Source of the DNA: Shimia sp. CNT1-13L.2
Lineage (GTDB): Bacteria > Pseudomonadota > Alphaproteobacteria > Rhodobacterales > Rhodobacteraceae
Direction of reading: 5' to 3'
Assembly (NCBI RefSeq): GCF_024331145.1
Contig: NZ_JANDJO010000001.1
Span: forward strand, 310,001-374,000
Length of the DNA stretch: 64,000 nt
Shown: one piece after another, positions 53,037 through 63,230 of the stretch
Layout: each line of letters starts with the position of its first letter
Numbering within the stretch: position 1 is the stretch's first letter
Notes under the pieces: model-generated
Databases searched by the model: none
Told to the model about the DNA's origin: nothing
What the model saw: the letters and a program-made list of their open reading frames with translations, nothing else
Program-made: the position numbers and the translations under genes

Positions 53037-53897
53037 CTAGTCAAAACTCACCGCCATCCGGTACAGGTGCCATGTCGCATGGCCAAGGATCGGCAGGACA
53101 AAGATCATGCCGAGAAACGCAGGCATCGCGCCAAGCACCAGCATTCCGGCCACAATCATCCCCCAGACCACCACCGGCAGCGGGTTCTTGGACGCCACCC
53201 GCAGGGATGTCACAACCGCCGTCGGCAGCCCGACAGGACGGTCCAGAAGCATCGGGAAACTGGTAAGCGCGGTAATCAGCACCACAAAGGCAAAGACCGC
53301 ACCAATCCCGCAGCCCATCCAGATCATTGTCCAGCCGTCAGACGTGGTGAACACATCCCGCATGAACCCCGCCACACTTTGCGGCATCGCCGGCCCAAGC
53401 GTCACGTTGTAAACCCAAGAGGCCGCAGCCATCCAAAGAAAGAACATCGCAAACAGGTAGAGGCCCAGCACCAGCACCGGCCCGATTGCCCGCACCCGCA
53501 GCATCGCCAGCGCATCCGCCCAGCTTGCCTCCTGACCATCCTCGTGCAGCGCGCTCATGGCATAAAGCCCCACCGCCGCCACCGGCCCGATCAGGGCAAA
53601 GCCAGAGGCCATCGGGAACAGGAACGGCACCATCGCCCGCTCAAAAGCCATCGCGGTCAACAAAACCCCGATCATCGGGTAGATCACCACCAGCGCAATC
53701 ACGTCACTGCGAAAGCGGGAAAAATCCCGCACCCCCAGCAACAGCGCCTTCCACAGATCCTCCACCCCGATCGAATGCACCCTCGGGTGCACATCCATGT
53801 CGCTGCGCATATGCTGCGCCGCATCGCCAAGGGCGCGCGCGCCATCATGCACCGCCTTCGCTCCCCAGCTTGCCGGATTTCCAATTGTCTGAACCAT
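53037..53897 (-). CDS. DUF2189 family membrane protein
   Basis: 286 aa from the ATG at 53897 (GGAGGAGG five bases upstream). Six membrane helices: about 90-125, 130-145, 165-190, 215-245 and 265-285. The soluble N-terminus carries HSIGVEDLWKALLLGVRDF, typical of DUF2189, which is otherwise uncharacterised. A large hydrophilic loop is lacking. It starts right at the terminator of the convergent TRAP gene. Confidence 0.85.
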   Translation of the reverse strand: MVQTIGNPASWGAKAVHDGARALGDAAQHMRSDMDVHPRVHSIGVEDLWKALLLGVRDFSRFRSDVIALVVIYPMIGVLLTAMAFERAMVPFLFPMASGFALIGPVAAVGLYAMSALHEDGQEASWADALAMLRVRAIGPVLVLGLYLFAMFFLWMAAASWVYNVTLGPAMPQSVAGFMRDVFTTSDGWTMIWMGCGIGAVFAFVVLITALTSFPMLLDRPVGLPTAVVTSLRVASKNPLPVVVWGMIVAGMLVLGAMPAFLGMIFVLPILGHATWHLYRMAVSFD

Positions 53898-54040
53898 TCC
53901 AACCTCCTCCATTTCTGAAGGCAGGCCAAACCGTTCCAAAGCAGGGCCGATCCCCTTGATCCGCAGGGCCAACCCTGTTGGCGGCCTGCCATGATCTGTC
54001 CACTATAGCACAAACCCCGGCAAATCGCCGAATGCCGTCC

Positions 54041-54691
54041 CTATCCGTCCACCCCCAAGAGCGCCGCCACCTCCTGCATTCGCGTGACAACCTCGGCACC
54101 CTGTCCCCGCAGGGCAACCCCCGCGCCCTCGGGCACATAGCCGATACAGCGCATCCCCGCCCGCGCGGCCGCCTTCGCACCACTGGCGCTATCCTCGATC
54201 ACAACACAGGCCGCCGGGTCCACGCCATGCACCTTGGCCGCCGCGAGGAACAACCCCGGCTCCGGCTTGGCCACGCCCAGCTCCCGCGCCGAAAACATGG
54301 CGGCCTCGAAACGGTCCCAAAGTCCGGTCTGGCCAAGCGTGATCCGCATCTTCTCGCGGCTCCCGTTCGATGCCACGCAATAGGCCACGCCCGCCGCCTC
54401 CAGCGCGTCAATCAGATCCCGCACCCCGGCGATCAGCGATACCCCCCTGCGCAGCGCCGCATAGGTTGCCTCGTGGATTTCCGCTACCCAGTCTTCGGGC
54501 AGGTCCGCCCCCATCCGCCGCGCCTTGTCCCGCACCCCGCTCAGCGTGCCGCCGACAAACTGCGCCATGCACTCCTCGACCGTCAGGTGCAGCCCATAGC
54601 CCGCAAGGTTCTCCGAGATCGCTCGGTTCGTGACCGGCTCGCTGTCAACCAGCACGCCATCACAATCAAAAATCACGAGATCGGGTCGCAT
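54041..54691 (-). CDS. HAD-family phosphatase
   Basis: 216 aa from the ATG at 54691 (GGAGGC upstream). HAD subfamily IA with cap: nucleophile motif LVIFDCDGVLVDSEP, motif II CVASNGSREKM, Lys in LGVAKPEPGLFL (motif III) and VIEDSASGAKAA (motif IV). Similar to beta-phosphoglucomutase and phosphoglycolate phosphatase; substrate open. Stands alone, 144 bp after DUF2189. Confidence 0.92.
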   Translation of the reverse strand: MRPDLVIFDCDGVLVDSEPVTNRAISENLAGYGLHLTVEECMAQFVGGTLSGVRDKARRMGADLPEDWVAEIHEATYAALRRGVSLIAGVRDLIDALEAAGVAYCVASNGSREKMRITLGQTGLWDRFEAAMFSARELGVAKPEPGLFLAAAKVHGVDPAACVVIEDSASGAKAAARAGMRCIGYVPEGAGVALRGQGAEVVTRMQEVAALLGVDG

Positions 54692-54778
54692 GTCGCCTCC
54701 TTGCCTGCCTGCGCAGACCCTAGGCACTGCTTCTCCGGTCGGCAAATGGCATGTCGGCGAAACCACGCCTTTCAGATG

Positions 54779-55348
54779 TCACTCTGAAACATGCACCTCG
54801 AGAAAGGTCACATGGGTGTCGCCATACTTGCGCTGGTCCAGCAGGTCGAACCCCTCCGGCGCCACCTGCGGCGCGCTTTCTTCCCAGACGATCAGAGCAC
54901 CCTCGGCAATCCAGCCCCCCGCCATCGCCGCAGCCAGCGCCTTGTCCCCCATGCCCTTGCCATAAGGCGGGTCCAGAAAGATCAGGTCATAGGCCGCCCC
55001 GTCATTCGCCGGCAGCCGTGTCGCGTCCCGTGCAACCGTCTTGGTTGCGGCCTTGGAGCGCGTGATGCGGATGTTCTCGCGGATCAGGCTCTGCGCCTTG
55101 CGCCCGTCATCCACGAAACACACCGTCTCGGCCCCGCGCGACAGGGCCTCAAGGCCAAGCGCTCCCGTCCCCGCAAACAGGTCAAGCACACGCGCGCCGC
55201 TGATCGGATCGCCGAACTTGCCGCCCATCAACACGTTGAAAAGGCTCTCGCGCACCCGATCGGTCGTGGGCCGCAGATGCGCGCCTACATCGCCCTTGCC
55301 AACACTGGCAAGGGCAACGCCGCGAAAGTCTCCCGCGATGATCCTCAC
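54779..55348 (-). CDS. rsmD: 16S rRNA m2G966 methyltransferase RsmD
   Basis: 189 aa. SAM-dependent N2-guanine methyltransferase acting on 16S rRNA G966. MRIIAGDFRGVALA opening, RVLDLFAGTGALGLEALSRGA (motif I) and DLIFLDPPYGKGM (catalytic DPPY). The length is normal. Overlaps the flavoprotein stop by ATGA. Confidence 0.95.
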   Translation of the reverse strand: MRIIAGDFRGVALASVGKGDVGAHLRPTTDRVRESLFNVLMGGKFGDPISGARVLDLFAGTGALGLEALSRGAETVCFVDDGRKAQSLIRENIRITRSKAATKTVARDATRLPANDGAAYDLIFLDPPYGKGMGDKALAAAMAGGWIAEGALIVWEESAPQVAPEGFDLLDQRKYGDTHVTFLEVHVSE

Positions 55349-56553
55349 AGTTTCATCAGGGCTTTCATGTCGGTTTCGGGATCGGCAATCATCGCCGGTG
55401 CCGGCGATTTGCCACCTTCGATCAGGCGCTTGCCGATCATGTAATCGCGCGGTGCGTTCATCGCGTCTACCGCCAGCAACTCCTCGCCCTTATAGTACCA
55501 GAACGACACCGAATTGCCTTCGCCTGCGCGGGTGACGACACTGTCATAGCCGGTGTTCAGACCCGCAATCTGAAGCTTCACATCATACTGATCCGACCAG
55601 AACCACGGCTTGGCGACATAGTCCTTGCCCGCCCCCATGATGTTCTCCGCCACCACTTCCGCCTGATCAATCGCGTTCGGCACGCTCTCCAGACGGATAC
55701 GGTTGCCCTTGTAGGGGAACGAGGCACAGTCGCCCGCCGCCCAGATGTTCGGCACCGAGGTCCGGCCCTGTTCATCGGTCTTGATACCGTTGTCGATCTC
55801 GACACCGGCCGCTTCCGCAAGCGCACTCGCCGGGGTGATCCCGACACCCACGATCACGAAATCAAGGTCCAGTTCGCTTCCGTCGGTCAGCTTGGCACCA
55901 CTGACACGGCCCTCGCCGGTCAGATGATCAAGGCCAACGCCTTCGATGATCTTCACGCCATGCCCTTCGTGCAGGGACCGGAAATAATCCGAGGTCTCGG
56001 GCGCCGCGACACGTTGCAGGATACGCTCCGCCATCTCGACCAGCGTCACCTGAAGCCCCCGCAAGGCCGCAACCGCCGCAGCCTCGAGGCCGATATAGCC
56101 GCCGCCCACGATAAGCACGCGCTTGCCTTCGGTGAACTCGGGCGCCATCGCGTCCACGTCCTTGAGGTCGCGCACCACATGCACCCCCTCAAGCGCGCCA
56201 CCAATTGCCGCCGGCAAACGGCGCGGCACCGATCCGGTGGTCAGAACCAACTCGTCATAGGCAATGTCCTTGCCACCCGCACGCAGGGTCTTGGCCGCGG
56301 CATCAATCGACTCCACCGTCTCGTTCAGGTGCATGTCGATGTCATTTTCCGAATAGAAGGCCTCGGGCCGCAGGAACAGCCGCTCCAGCTCCATTTCGCC
56401 CAAAAGATACTTCTTCGACAGCGGCGGGCGCTGATAGGGCGGCACCGATTCCTCGCCGATCAAAGTCACCTGTCCGGTGAACCCTCCATTGCGCAGCTTC
56501 GCCACAAGCGAAGAGCCTGCCTGCCCCGCTCCGATCACAACTACGTGGGTCAT
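55345..56553 (-). CDS. FAD/NAD(P)-dependent ferredoxin-reductase-like protein
   Basis: 402 aa. Two dinucleotide motifs (VIGAGQAGSSLVAKLRN at about 5-22 and VLIVGGGYIGLEAAAVAA at about 146-164) and the IWAAGDCASF segment place it with putidaredoxin or rubredoxin reductases. The C-terminal reductase domain contains WFWSDQYDVKLQIAG. It likely transfers electrons from NAD(P)H to a ferredoxin, whose gene is not adjacent. Divergent from the peroxiredoxin gene with 86 bp between. Confidence 0.93.
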   Translation of the reverse strand: MTHVVVIGAGQAGSSLVAKLRNGGFTGQVTLIGEESVPPYQRPPLSKKYLLGEMELERLFLRPEAFYSENDIDMHLNETVESIDAAAKTLRAGGKDIAYDELVLTTGSVPRRLPAAIGGALEGVHVVRDLKDVDAMAPEFTEGKRVLIVGGGYIGLEAAAVAALRGLQVTLVEMAERILQRVAAPETSDYFRSLHEGHGVKIIEGVGLDHLTGEGRVSGAKLTDGSELDLDFVIVGVGITPASALAEAAGVEIDNGIKTDEQGRTSVPNIWAAGDCASFPYKGNRIRLESVPNAIDQAEVVAENIMGAGKDYVAKPWFWSDQYDVKLQIAGLNTGYDSVVTRAGEGNSVSFWYYKGEELLAVDAMNAPRDYMIGKRLIEGGKSPAPAMIADPETDMKALMKL

Positions 56554-56639
56554 GCCCTCTCCCTGAGTCAGTGTTTCCTTTTGTGCTGGCGAGCCTATAT
56601 CTACGAGGAAGGAAAACGCAAACGAACAAAGGACATGTA

Positions 56640-57128
56640 ATGACGATTTCTGCTGGTGAACGCCTGCCCGAGGGCCAACTGATGCGTGTGGGCGATGCAG
56701 GCCCCGAACCCGTCTCGGTCGAAGACCTGACCAAGGGCCGCAAAGTCGCGCTTTTCGGCGTCCCCGGCGCCTTCACCCCAACCTGTTCCTCGGCCCACCT
56801 GCCGTCCTTCATGCAGAACGCCGATGCCATCCGCGCCAAGGGCGTGGACGAGATCGTCTGCCTCTCGGTCAACGACGCATGGGTCATGGATGCCTGGGGC
56901 CAATCCTCCGGCGCAGCAGACGCAGGCATCTCCATGCTGGCCGATCCCAGCGGCGACCTGACCGTGGCCATGGGCCTGGATTTCTCGGTTCCGGCCATCG
57001 GCTTTACCAACCGCGCCCGCCGCTTCGCCGCCATCGTCGAAGACGGCACCGTCACTTGGATTTCCGAAGAAGAAGAGGCCGGCACCTGCAACCTGACCGC
57101 TGGCAACACCCTGCTGGAAAACCTCTGA
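56640..57128 (+). CDS. Peroxiredoxin (Prx5-like)
   Basis: 162 aa from the ATG at 56640 (AAAGGAC upstream). Thioredoxin-fold peroxidase: peroxidatic Cys49 in VPGAFTPTCSSAHLPSF, GVDEIVCLSVNDAWVM and a possible resolving Cys in EAGTCNLTAGN. Reduces hydrogen peroxide or alkyl peroxides using thioredoxin or glutaredoxin. The divergent flavoprotein could share stress regulation. Confidence 0.96.
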   Translation: MTISAGERLPEGQLMRVGDAGPEPVSVEDLTKGRKVALFGVPGAFTPTCSSAHLPSFMQNADAIRAKGVDEIVCLSVNDAWVMDAWGQSSGAADAGISMLADPSGDLTVAMGLDFSVPAIGFTNRARRFAAIVEDGTVTWISEEEEAGTCNLTAGNTLLENL

Positions 57129-57186
57129 TATCACTGCGTCCGGAGGTCCAAGGGATCTCCGGGCCATCCCCCGTGCAACAACGCTT

Positions 57187-57477
57187 TCAGAGCGTATCCA
57201 GCTTCCTCGCCAGCTTCACGTCAAGGGCGCTCAGGCCGTCCACGTCATGCGTGGTCAGCACCACGTCAACGCGGTTATAGACATTGAACCACTCCGGATG
57301 ATGGTTCCATTTCTCGGCCCAGATCGCCGCCCGCGTCATCCAGCCCATCGCGTCGATGAAACTGTGAAACACGTAACTCTTGCGGATCGCGTCGCGGGCC
57401 GGGTCCATCTCCCATCCCGCCTCCAACAGCGGGCCCAGCACCGCATCCCGTGCCGCCATACTAAGCTTCTCGGTCAT
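57187..57477 (-). CDS. phhB: 4a-hydroxytetrahydrobiopterin dehydratase
   Basis: 96 aa, typical PCD/DCoH size. Catalytic His pair and Trp visible in the [18 protein letters not shown] stretch, with [10 protein letters not shown] following. It dehydrates the pterin product of aromatic amino acid hydroxylases. No phenylalanine hydroxylase (phhA) is adjacent. Coupled to the upstream GNAT gene by ATGA. Confidence 0.95.
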   Translation of the reverse strand: MTEKLSMAARDAVLGPLLEAGWEMDPARDAIRKSYVFHSFIDAMGWMTRAAIWAEKWNHHPEWFNVYNRVDVVLTTHDVDGLSALDVKLARKLDTL

Positions 57478-58652
57478 TCGTGGTCCTCCCGTGTCTCCTT
57501 GCGAAACGGCCCCCAGGCCGTCATCACCTCGATCTCCTCGGCCACGGCCTCGCGTTCCGCCACAAGGTAGCGTGCCACCGCATCGGAAAACCCGTCATCG
57601 GCAATCCAGTGCAGCGAATGGGTCTCGACCGGAAGGTATCCCCGCGCCAGCTTGTGTTCGCCCTGCGCCCCGGCCTCGACCCGCGCCAGCCCCTGTGCAA
57701 TGGCCCAGTCGATCGCCTGATAATAGCACAGTTCAAAGTGCAGGCAGGCATGATCCTCGATACAGCCCCAATACCGGCCATAAAGCGCATCGCGCCCGAT
57801 CATGTTCATCGCCCCGGCAATCGCCCGTCCCTCGCGCATCGCAAGCACCAGCAGGATGTCATCGCGCAGCACCTCGTGGGCGATGTCGAAAAAGGCCCGC
57901 GTCAGATAGGGCGTACCCCATTTCCGCGCTCCGGTGTCCTGATAGAACATCCACATGGCGTCCCAGTGTTCGGGCCGGATCTGATCACCGGTCAGGCACA
58001 GGATCTCCCCGCCAAAGCCCTGCGCCTTCTCGCGTTCCTTGCGGATGTTCTTGCGCTTGCGCGACGACAGTGTCGCCAGAAAGGCATCAAAGCTCCCATA
58101 ACCGTCATTGACCCAGTGAAACTGCTGCCCCGTGCGATGTAGCAGCCCCATTTCGCGTCCGGCAATCGCCTCGTCCTCGCTGCAAAAGGTCATGTGCATC
58201 GACGACAGCTGGTTCTCGGCGGCCACCTGCACCGCCCCCTGCACAAGGGCCGACATGCCAAGCGTCTCGTATCCCGCCCGCACCAGCAACCGCCGCCCCG
58301 TCACCGGCGTAAACGGCACCGCGATCTGCAATTTCGGATAGTACCGCCCGCCGGCCCGCTCATAGGCATGCGCCCAGTTGTGATCGAACACATATTCGCC
58401 CTGGCTGTGCGATTTCGCGTACATCGGCGCACAGGCAATGATCTCGCCATCCGCCTTCGCCGTCAGGTATCGCGGCTGCCATCCGGTGCCGGGGCCGACC
58501 GACCCACTGTCTTCAACGGCCTTCAGAAACCGGTAGGTGGTAAAGGGATCTTCCGGCCGGCCGTCGCCCGCGCCTGCGCAGGCGCCCCAGTCCTCCGCCC
58601 CGATGCTGTCCAGCGAACCATGCAGTTCGATTTCGATGCGTGCGCCGTCCAT
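57474..58652 (-). CDS. FemAB/GNAT-like protein (PF04339 type)
   Basis: 392 aa. Two-part GNAT-like fold; segments such as [23 protein letters not shown], the basic [16 protein letters not shown] and [21 protein letters not shown] are diagnostic of the group sometimes called peptidogalycan biosynthesis/recognition. Suggested role is aminoacyl or acyl transfer onto an envelope or protein target, but no biochemical function is firm. Downstream phhB overlaps by 4 bp; upstream GDPD is 48 bp away. Confidence 0.9.
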   Translation of the reverse strand: MDGARIEIELHGSLDSIGAEDWGACAGAGDGRPEDPFTTYRFLKAVEDSGSVGPGTGWQPRYLTAKADGEIIACAPMYAKSHSQGEYVFDHNWAHAYERAGGRYYPKLQIAVPFTPVTGRRLLVRAGYETLGMSALVQGAVQVAAENQLSSMHMTFCSEDEAIAGREMGLLHRTGQQFHWVNDGYGSFDAFLATLSSRKRKNIRKEREKAQGFGGEILCLTGDQIRPEHWDAMWMFYQDTGARKWGTPYLTRAFFDIAHEVLRDDILLVLAMREGRAIAGAMNMIGRDALYGRYWGCIEDHACLHFELCYYQAIDWAIAQGLARVEAGAQGEHKLARGYLPVETHSLHWIADDGFSDAVARYLVAEREAVAEEIEVMTAWGPFRKETREDHE

Positions 58653-58700
58653 GCCATTCTCCTGTTCGCCCTCCCATATTTGGCCCCGGGCGAAAAAGGA

Positions 58701-59468
58701 TCAAGCGGGGAATGGCGCCAGGTACTGTTCAAAGGTCACGTTCTCGGCAACCTTTCGGGCCTCTGCCTCGGCCTCGGGTGACCGGATGGTCCAGCACAGC
58801 ACATGCGCGCCCCCGGCCTTCAGCTCCGTCACCCGCGCGCGGCCAAGGTCACTCGCCTGATGGCTGATGAAACAGGCCCCGACGCGGTCATAATCCGGTA
58901 TCTCGCGCAAGGCATCCCGCCGCGCTGCCGGAACCAGCGGCCAGTCCTCCGCGCCATAGCCATCGGTCACGATCCCGCGCGGCACCTGCGGCAACAGCCG
59001 CGCCATCTCGGCCACGCTATGGGGATTGAACGACATAAAGGCAATCGGCCCGCCATAGCCCGCCGCGTCTTCTGCGGTCGCCTGCTCCAGCGCGCCGATG
59101 TTGGGGCCAAGAATGCCGTCCTGATCCTTCAACTCGACCAGTAAAGGCACCTGCCCGTCAACGATCTCGAGAACTTCGGCAAAGGTCGGAATGCCCTCAT
59201 CCCCACCTGTCAGCCCGATCTCGCCCAACTGATCTGCCGTACGCTGCCGTACGGCTCCACTCTCGCCGGTCAGGCGCTCAAGCTGATAGTCGTGAAAGAC
59301 CATCGCCCGTCCGTCCGCCGAAAGTTGCAGGTCGATCTCGATGCCGTACCCGGCAGCCATCGCCGCGCGGATCGCCGCGCGGCTGTTCTCGGGGCGTCCG
59401 TCCGCCACATCATGCAGGGCACGATGCGCTAGCGGCACCGTCAAAAAGGCCGGGTCCAATTTGGTCAT
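58701..59468 (-). CDS. Glycerophosphodiester phosphodiesterase
   Basis: 255 aa. TIM-barrel GDPD: LAHRALHDVADGRPENS (His catalytic base), GIEIDLQLSADGRAMVFHDYQL (Glu-Asp metal ligands and second catalytic His), LLVELKDQ and the C-terminal AGGAHVLCWTI. Cytosolic type without signal peptide; releases sn-glycerol-3-phosphate from lipid head groups. The start overlaps the RidA stop by ATGA. Confidence 0.94.
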   Translation of the reverse strand: MTKLDPAFLTVPLAHRALHDVADGRPENSRAAIRAAMAAGYGIEIDLQLSADGRAMVFHDYQLERLTGESGAVRQRTADQLGEIGLTGGDEGIPTFAEVLEIVDGQVPLLVELKDQDGILGPNIGALEQATAEDAAGYGGPIAFMSFNPHSVAEMARLLPQVPRGIVTDGYGAEDWPLVPAARRDALREIPDYDRVGACFISHQASDLGRARVTELKAGGAHVLCWTIRSPEAEAEARKVAENVTFEQYLAPFPA

Positions 59469-59926
59469 TTGATCTGGAAGATGCCTTCGATCTCAACCGC
59501 CACACCAAAGGGCAGCGACGCCGCCGACACGGCGGAACGGGCGTGACGACCAGCGTCGCCCAGCGCCTCGACCATGAAATCCGACGCGCCGTTGATCACC
59601 TTCGGCTGGTCCCCGAAATCAGCGGTCGAGTTCACGAAACCAACCAGCTTCACAACCCGCACCAGACGGTCGAGATCGCCACCACAGGCCGCCTTCACCT
59701 GGCTCAGCAGGCTGATCGCGCAGGTCCGCGCCGCCGCGGCACCGGCCTCGACATCCATGTCGTCGCCCAGCTTGCCCTTGATCATGCCGTCGGCATCCAT
59801 CGAGATCTGGCCGGATACATGCACGAGGTCCCCCACCTGCACGAAAGGCACATAGTTGGCCGCCGGGGCCGGGGCTTCGGACAGGGTCACACCCAGTTCT
59901 GCGAGTTTTGCTTCGAATGCGCTCAT
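59465..59926 (-). CDS. RidA-family enamine/imine deaminase
   Basis: 153 aa, a long RidA/YjgF variant. Typical YVPFVQVGDLVHVSGQIS near residue 26-43, VRVVKLVGFVNS and a late substrate-site Arg in ARSAVSAASLPFGVAVEIEG. Hydrolyses reactive enamines or imines such as 2-aminoacrylate. Begins a coupled set RidA-GDPD-GNAT-PhhB. It follows the secretion adaptor gene by 78 bp. Confidence 0.93.
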   Translation of the reverse strand: MSAFEAKLAELGVTLSEAPAPAANYVPFVQVGDLVHVSGQISMDADGMIKGKLGDDMDVEAGAAAARTCAISLLSQVKAACGGDLDRLVRVVKLVGFVNSTADFGDQPKVINGASDFMVEALGDAGRHARSAVSAASLPFGVAVEIEGIFQIK

Positions 59927-60004
59927 TGCTGCGTCTCCCTAAAGGTTTCGGGGCGACGCTAGACTGCGCCGCCCCGACTGGAAAGTCCAAAACCGACCTC
60001 TGCT

Positions 60005-61312
60005 TTATCCTTCGCGGAAAGCCTTGGTGAAATAGTCGGTCAGCGGCTTCACGAGATAGGCAATCGGGGTGCGGTCCGCCGTGCGCAGAAACGCCTCGAC
60101 CGGCATCCCCGGCACCAGCCGCACATTCTCCGGCAGCTTGGCCTGTTCACCCTCCGACAGCACGATCTCGGCACGGTAATAGCTGACACCGGTAGCCTCA
60201 TCCTGGAAGGCATCCGCCGAAACCACCAGAACCCGGCCGAACAGTTCCGGCGTATTCCGCTGATCCAGCGCCGAGAACCGCAGGCTCACCTCCTGGTCGG
60301 CATAGATCTGGTCGATATGGATAACAGGCACCTGCGCCGCGATGATCAGCGGGCGATCCTGCGGCACCAGGAACAGCACCGGATCGGCCGGACGGATGAC
60401 CGACCGCGGCGTATAGACCTGAAGACCATAGACGATGCCCGACACCGGGGCCTTGATCTCCAGACGCGACAGCTGCTCCTCAAGGGCACGGCGCTGTTCG
60501 GCCAGTTCCAGCTCGCGGTACTGCAAATCACGCAGACGGGTGATCGCCTCCTCGCGGCGGCGCGACGACAGCTTGATCACCTCGATGTCGATCTCGGTAA
60601 TCCGGCCCGCGGCCTGCGCCTTGGTGGCGGCCAGCTCCCCCACGCGCCCGCTCAGGCTCGCTTCCTCGCGCTGCAACGCCAGCACCCGGCTGGCCTGCGC
60701 AAGCCCCTTCTCAAGCAGACCCTGCTGGTCCACCAGTTCCTTGCGGATCAACTCAAGCTGAACCTTCAGGGATTCTTCCTGCGCTTCGATCCCGCGCACC
60801 TGATCGGCAATCTGGCTGCGGCGCTTGCCCAGCTGTTCGATCTCGTGGCGCAGCGAATCCACCCGCGCATGGAACAGACGCTCCTGCCCCTGCACGATTT
60901 CGGCAATGTCCGGATTGGCGGCGGCCTCTGCCAGAAGTTCGTCTTCAAAGACCACCTCCTCGGCATCGTCGCGCTCGGCCTCAAGCCGTCCACGGCGCGA
61001 CATCAGTTCGAAAAGCTGCCCCTCCGTGATCGCGAGGTTCGACGCCAGCAAAGTGGCATCCAGGCGGATCAGGGTCTGACCGGCTTCCACCGAGTCGCCC
61101 TCGTCCACAAGGATATCCTGCACAAGGCCGCCATCGAGATGCTGAACGATCTGCCGGTTGCGATCCACCTCAATCCGACCCGAGGCAATCACTGCACCGG
61201 AAATCTTGGACAGGACCGACCACGAGCCGAACCCACCCACCAGCACAAGCATGGCAAGAAAGCCGATTGTCAGCGGCGTCCGCGCCGACCAGTTCTTCTT
61301 GGTGTCGCTCAT
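60005..61312 (-). CDS. Type I secretion membrane fusion protein (HlyD family)
   Basis: 435 aa. One N-terminal helix (about 14-34) after a short basic start, then the HlyD-type lipoyl half [19 protein letters not shown], a long coiled-coil (about 95-280, Glu/Arg/Leu rich) and the second half [17 protein letters not shown]. It bridges an ABC exporter and TolC. Overlaps the exporter stop by ATGA. Candidate cargo is the RTX protein at 50-52 kb (inference). Confidence 0.96.
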   Translation of the reverse strand: MSDTKKNWSARTPLTIGFLAMLVLVGGFGSWSVLSKISGAVIASGRIEVDRNRQIVQHLDGGLVQDILVDEGDSVEAGQTLIRLDATLLASNLAITEGQLFELMSRRGRLEAERDDAEEVVFEDELLAEAAANPDIAEIVQGQERLFHARVDSLRHEIEQLGKRRSQIADQVRGIEAQEESLKVQLELIRKELVDQQGLLEKGLAQASRVLALQREEASLSGRVGELAATKAQAAGRITEIDIEVIKLSSRRREEAITRLRDLQYRELELAEQRRALEEQLSRLEIKAPVSGIVYGLQVYTPRSVIRPADPVLFLVPQDRPLIIAAQVPVIHIDQIYADQEVSLRFSALDQRNTPELFGRVLVVSADAFQDEATGVSYYRAEIVLSEGEQAKLPENVRLVPGMPVEAFLRTADRTPIAYLVKPLTDYFTKAFREG

Positions 61313-63042
61313 TGTACGCCTCCGCCACCGGTGCTTTGTTTGATCTGCTGGTGGTTCGCCACCATTTCGCGCAGCACGTCATCTTTCGGACCAAAGGCCG
61401 TGCGCATCCCGCCATCCAGCACCAGAAGCATGTCACACTCCTGAATTGCCGCCGGACGGTGCGCCATGATCAGCACCGATTTGCCTTCGGACTTCATCGC
61501 CCGGATCGCCCCGTTCAACGCCATCGACCCGTCGTTGTCGAGGTTCGAGTTCGGCTCGTCCAGAACAAGGATCACCGGATCGGCATACATCGCACGCGCA
61601 AGGCCGATCCGCTGGATCTGTCCACCCGACAGGCGGCCGCCATTCGGGCTGATCCGCGTGTCATAGCCATCCGGCAGCTTGACGATCATGTCGTGCGCCG
61701 CCGCCTTCTTGGCCGCCGCCACAACCTTCGCCGCATCCGGCGCATTGCTCAGCCGCGAGATATTTTCGGCAATCGTGCCTTCGAACAGCTGCACCCGCTG
61801 CGGCAGATACCCGATGTATTCCCCAAGCCGGTCGGGATCATACTGGTCCAGCGTCGCCCCATCGAGGCGCACCTTGCCACCTGCCGGACGCCACACGCCG
61901 GTCAATGCCCGCGCCAGCGTCGACTTGCCCGCACCCGACGGACCAATCACACCCAGCGCCTGACCGGGTTTCAGGCCAAACGACACCATGCGCAGCGCCG
62001 CCTGCTGTTCGCCCGGCGGCACCACCGAAAGCTGGTAGACCTCAAGGTTCGCCTTGGGTGCCGGAAGTTCCGTGCGCGGCTGCTCCGGCGGCACTTCACT
62101 CAACAGTTCCGAAAGCGTGCCCCAGCCCTGACGTGCACGCTGAACCGCGGGCCACTGGCCAATCGCCATTTCGATCGGGGCCAGCGCACGACCCAGCAGG
62201 ATCGAACCGGCAATCATCGCGCCCGGCGTCAACTCGTTCAACAGCACCAGATAGGCCCCAAGACCCAGCATCGCCGACTGCAGGAAGAGGCGGAACGTCT
62301 TGGTCGACGAGGTGAAACCACCGCCGATATCCGCTGCCTTCACCTGCGCCTCAAGCGACTTGTCCCGCGCCACCTGCCAACGGTCAAAGGCCGCCGTACG
62401 CATCCCCATCGCCGAAACCATCTCGGCCTCGGTACGGATCTGCTCGCCCAGCAGCTCCGACTGATGCTGCGCCATGTTCGCCTTGAGCATCGGGGTGCGG
62501 CTCACGCTCTGGTTCAGGAAGGTCGCAATCACCAGCAACGTGCCGCCCACTACCGCCAGCATCCCCAGCCATGGGTGGAAGATCGCGATCCCGGCAAGGA
62601 AGAACGGGGTCCACGGAATATCGAACGCCGCCATCAGAACCGGCGAAGACATCAACCGCTGGACCGATTCAAGATCGCGCAGACCGGTCTGTGCCTTGGC
62701 ATCCGGCGCCACCGCCGACTTGCGCACCACCGCGTCGAACACGCGACGGTCAAGCCGCGCCTGGAACCGTGCGCCAACCCGGCCCATGATCCGCCCGCGC
62801 GAGAAATCCAGCAGACCCATCATCCCGTAAAGGAACGCAACCAGCATCGACAGCGCGATCAGCGTCTCTTCCGACCGGCTTCCGAGAACGCGGTCGTAAA
62901 CCTGCAACATGTACATGGGTCCGGTCAGCATCAGCAGATTCGCAAAGAAACTGAAAATCCCGACGGCCCAGTAAAGCCCACGGCTTTCCCGCCGCGCTGC
63001 CCTCAGTTCATCCAAACCTGCCTGGTTTGCTTTTTGGCGCAT
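61309..63042 (-). CDS. Type I secretion ABC transporter permease/ATPase
   Basis: 577 aa. Six-helix membrane half (about 25-320) and ATPase half with Walker [15 protein letters not shown], signature [15 protein letters not shown], Walker [17 protein letters not shown] and switch AHRPA. The PrtD/AprD length and lack of an N-terminal C39-like domain fit exporters of proteases and RTX proteins. No tolC in the window. Divergent from mlaA with 188 bp between. Confidence 0.96.
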   Translation of the reverse strand: MRQKANQAGLDELRAARRESRGLYWAVGIFSFFANLLMLTGPMYMLQVYDRVLGSRSEETLIALSMLVAFLYGMMGLLDFSRGRIMGRVGARFQARLDRRVFDAVVRKSAVAPDAKAQTGLRDLESVQRLMSSPVLMAAFDIPWTPFFLAGIAIFHPWLGMLAVVGGTLLVIATFLNQSVSRTPMLKANMAQHQSELLGEQIRTEAEMVSAMGMRTAAFDRWQVARDKSLEAQVKAADIGGGFTSSTKTFRLFLQSAMLGLGAYLVLLNELTPGAMIAGSILLGRALAPIEMAIGQWPAVQRARQGWGTLSELLSEVPPEQPRTELPAPKANLEVYQLSVVPPGEQQAALRMVSFGLKPGQALGVIGPSGAGKSTLARALTGVWRPAGGKVRLDGATLDQYDPDRLGEYIGYLPQRVQLFEGTIAENISRLSNAPDAAKVVAAAKKAAAHDMIVKLPDGYDTRISPNGGRLSGGQIQRIGLARAMYADPVILVLDEPNSNLDNDGSMALNGAIRAMKSEGKSVLIMAHRPAAIQECDMLLVLDGGMRTAFGPKDDVLREMVANHQQIKQSTGGGGVQ

Positions 63043-63230
63043 AATCCCGCATTCCCGCTGTCAAATTCTATAACACATCAATTACACGAAGCCCGCTCAC
63101 AAACAAATGTCTCCCATCTGCCACAGATTGCGGTTAAAAGGAGACCTTGAGTTTCAGCTTGCTCACTGAATAGTCTAGATGACCTGATACGCAGTTTAGT
63201 CCCGTAATTCTATCGCCAATTTGGTATGCC

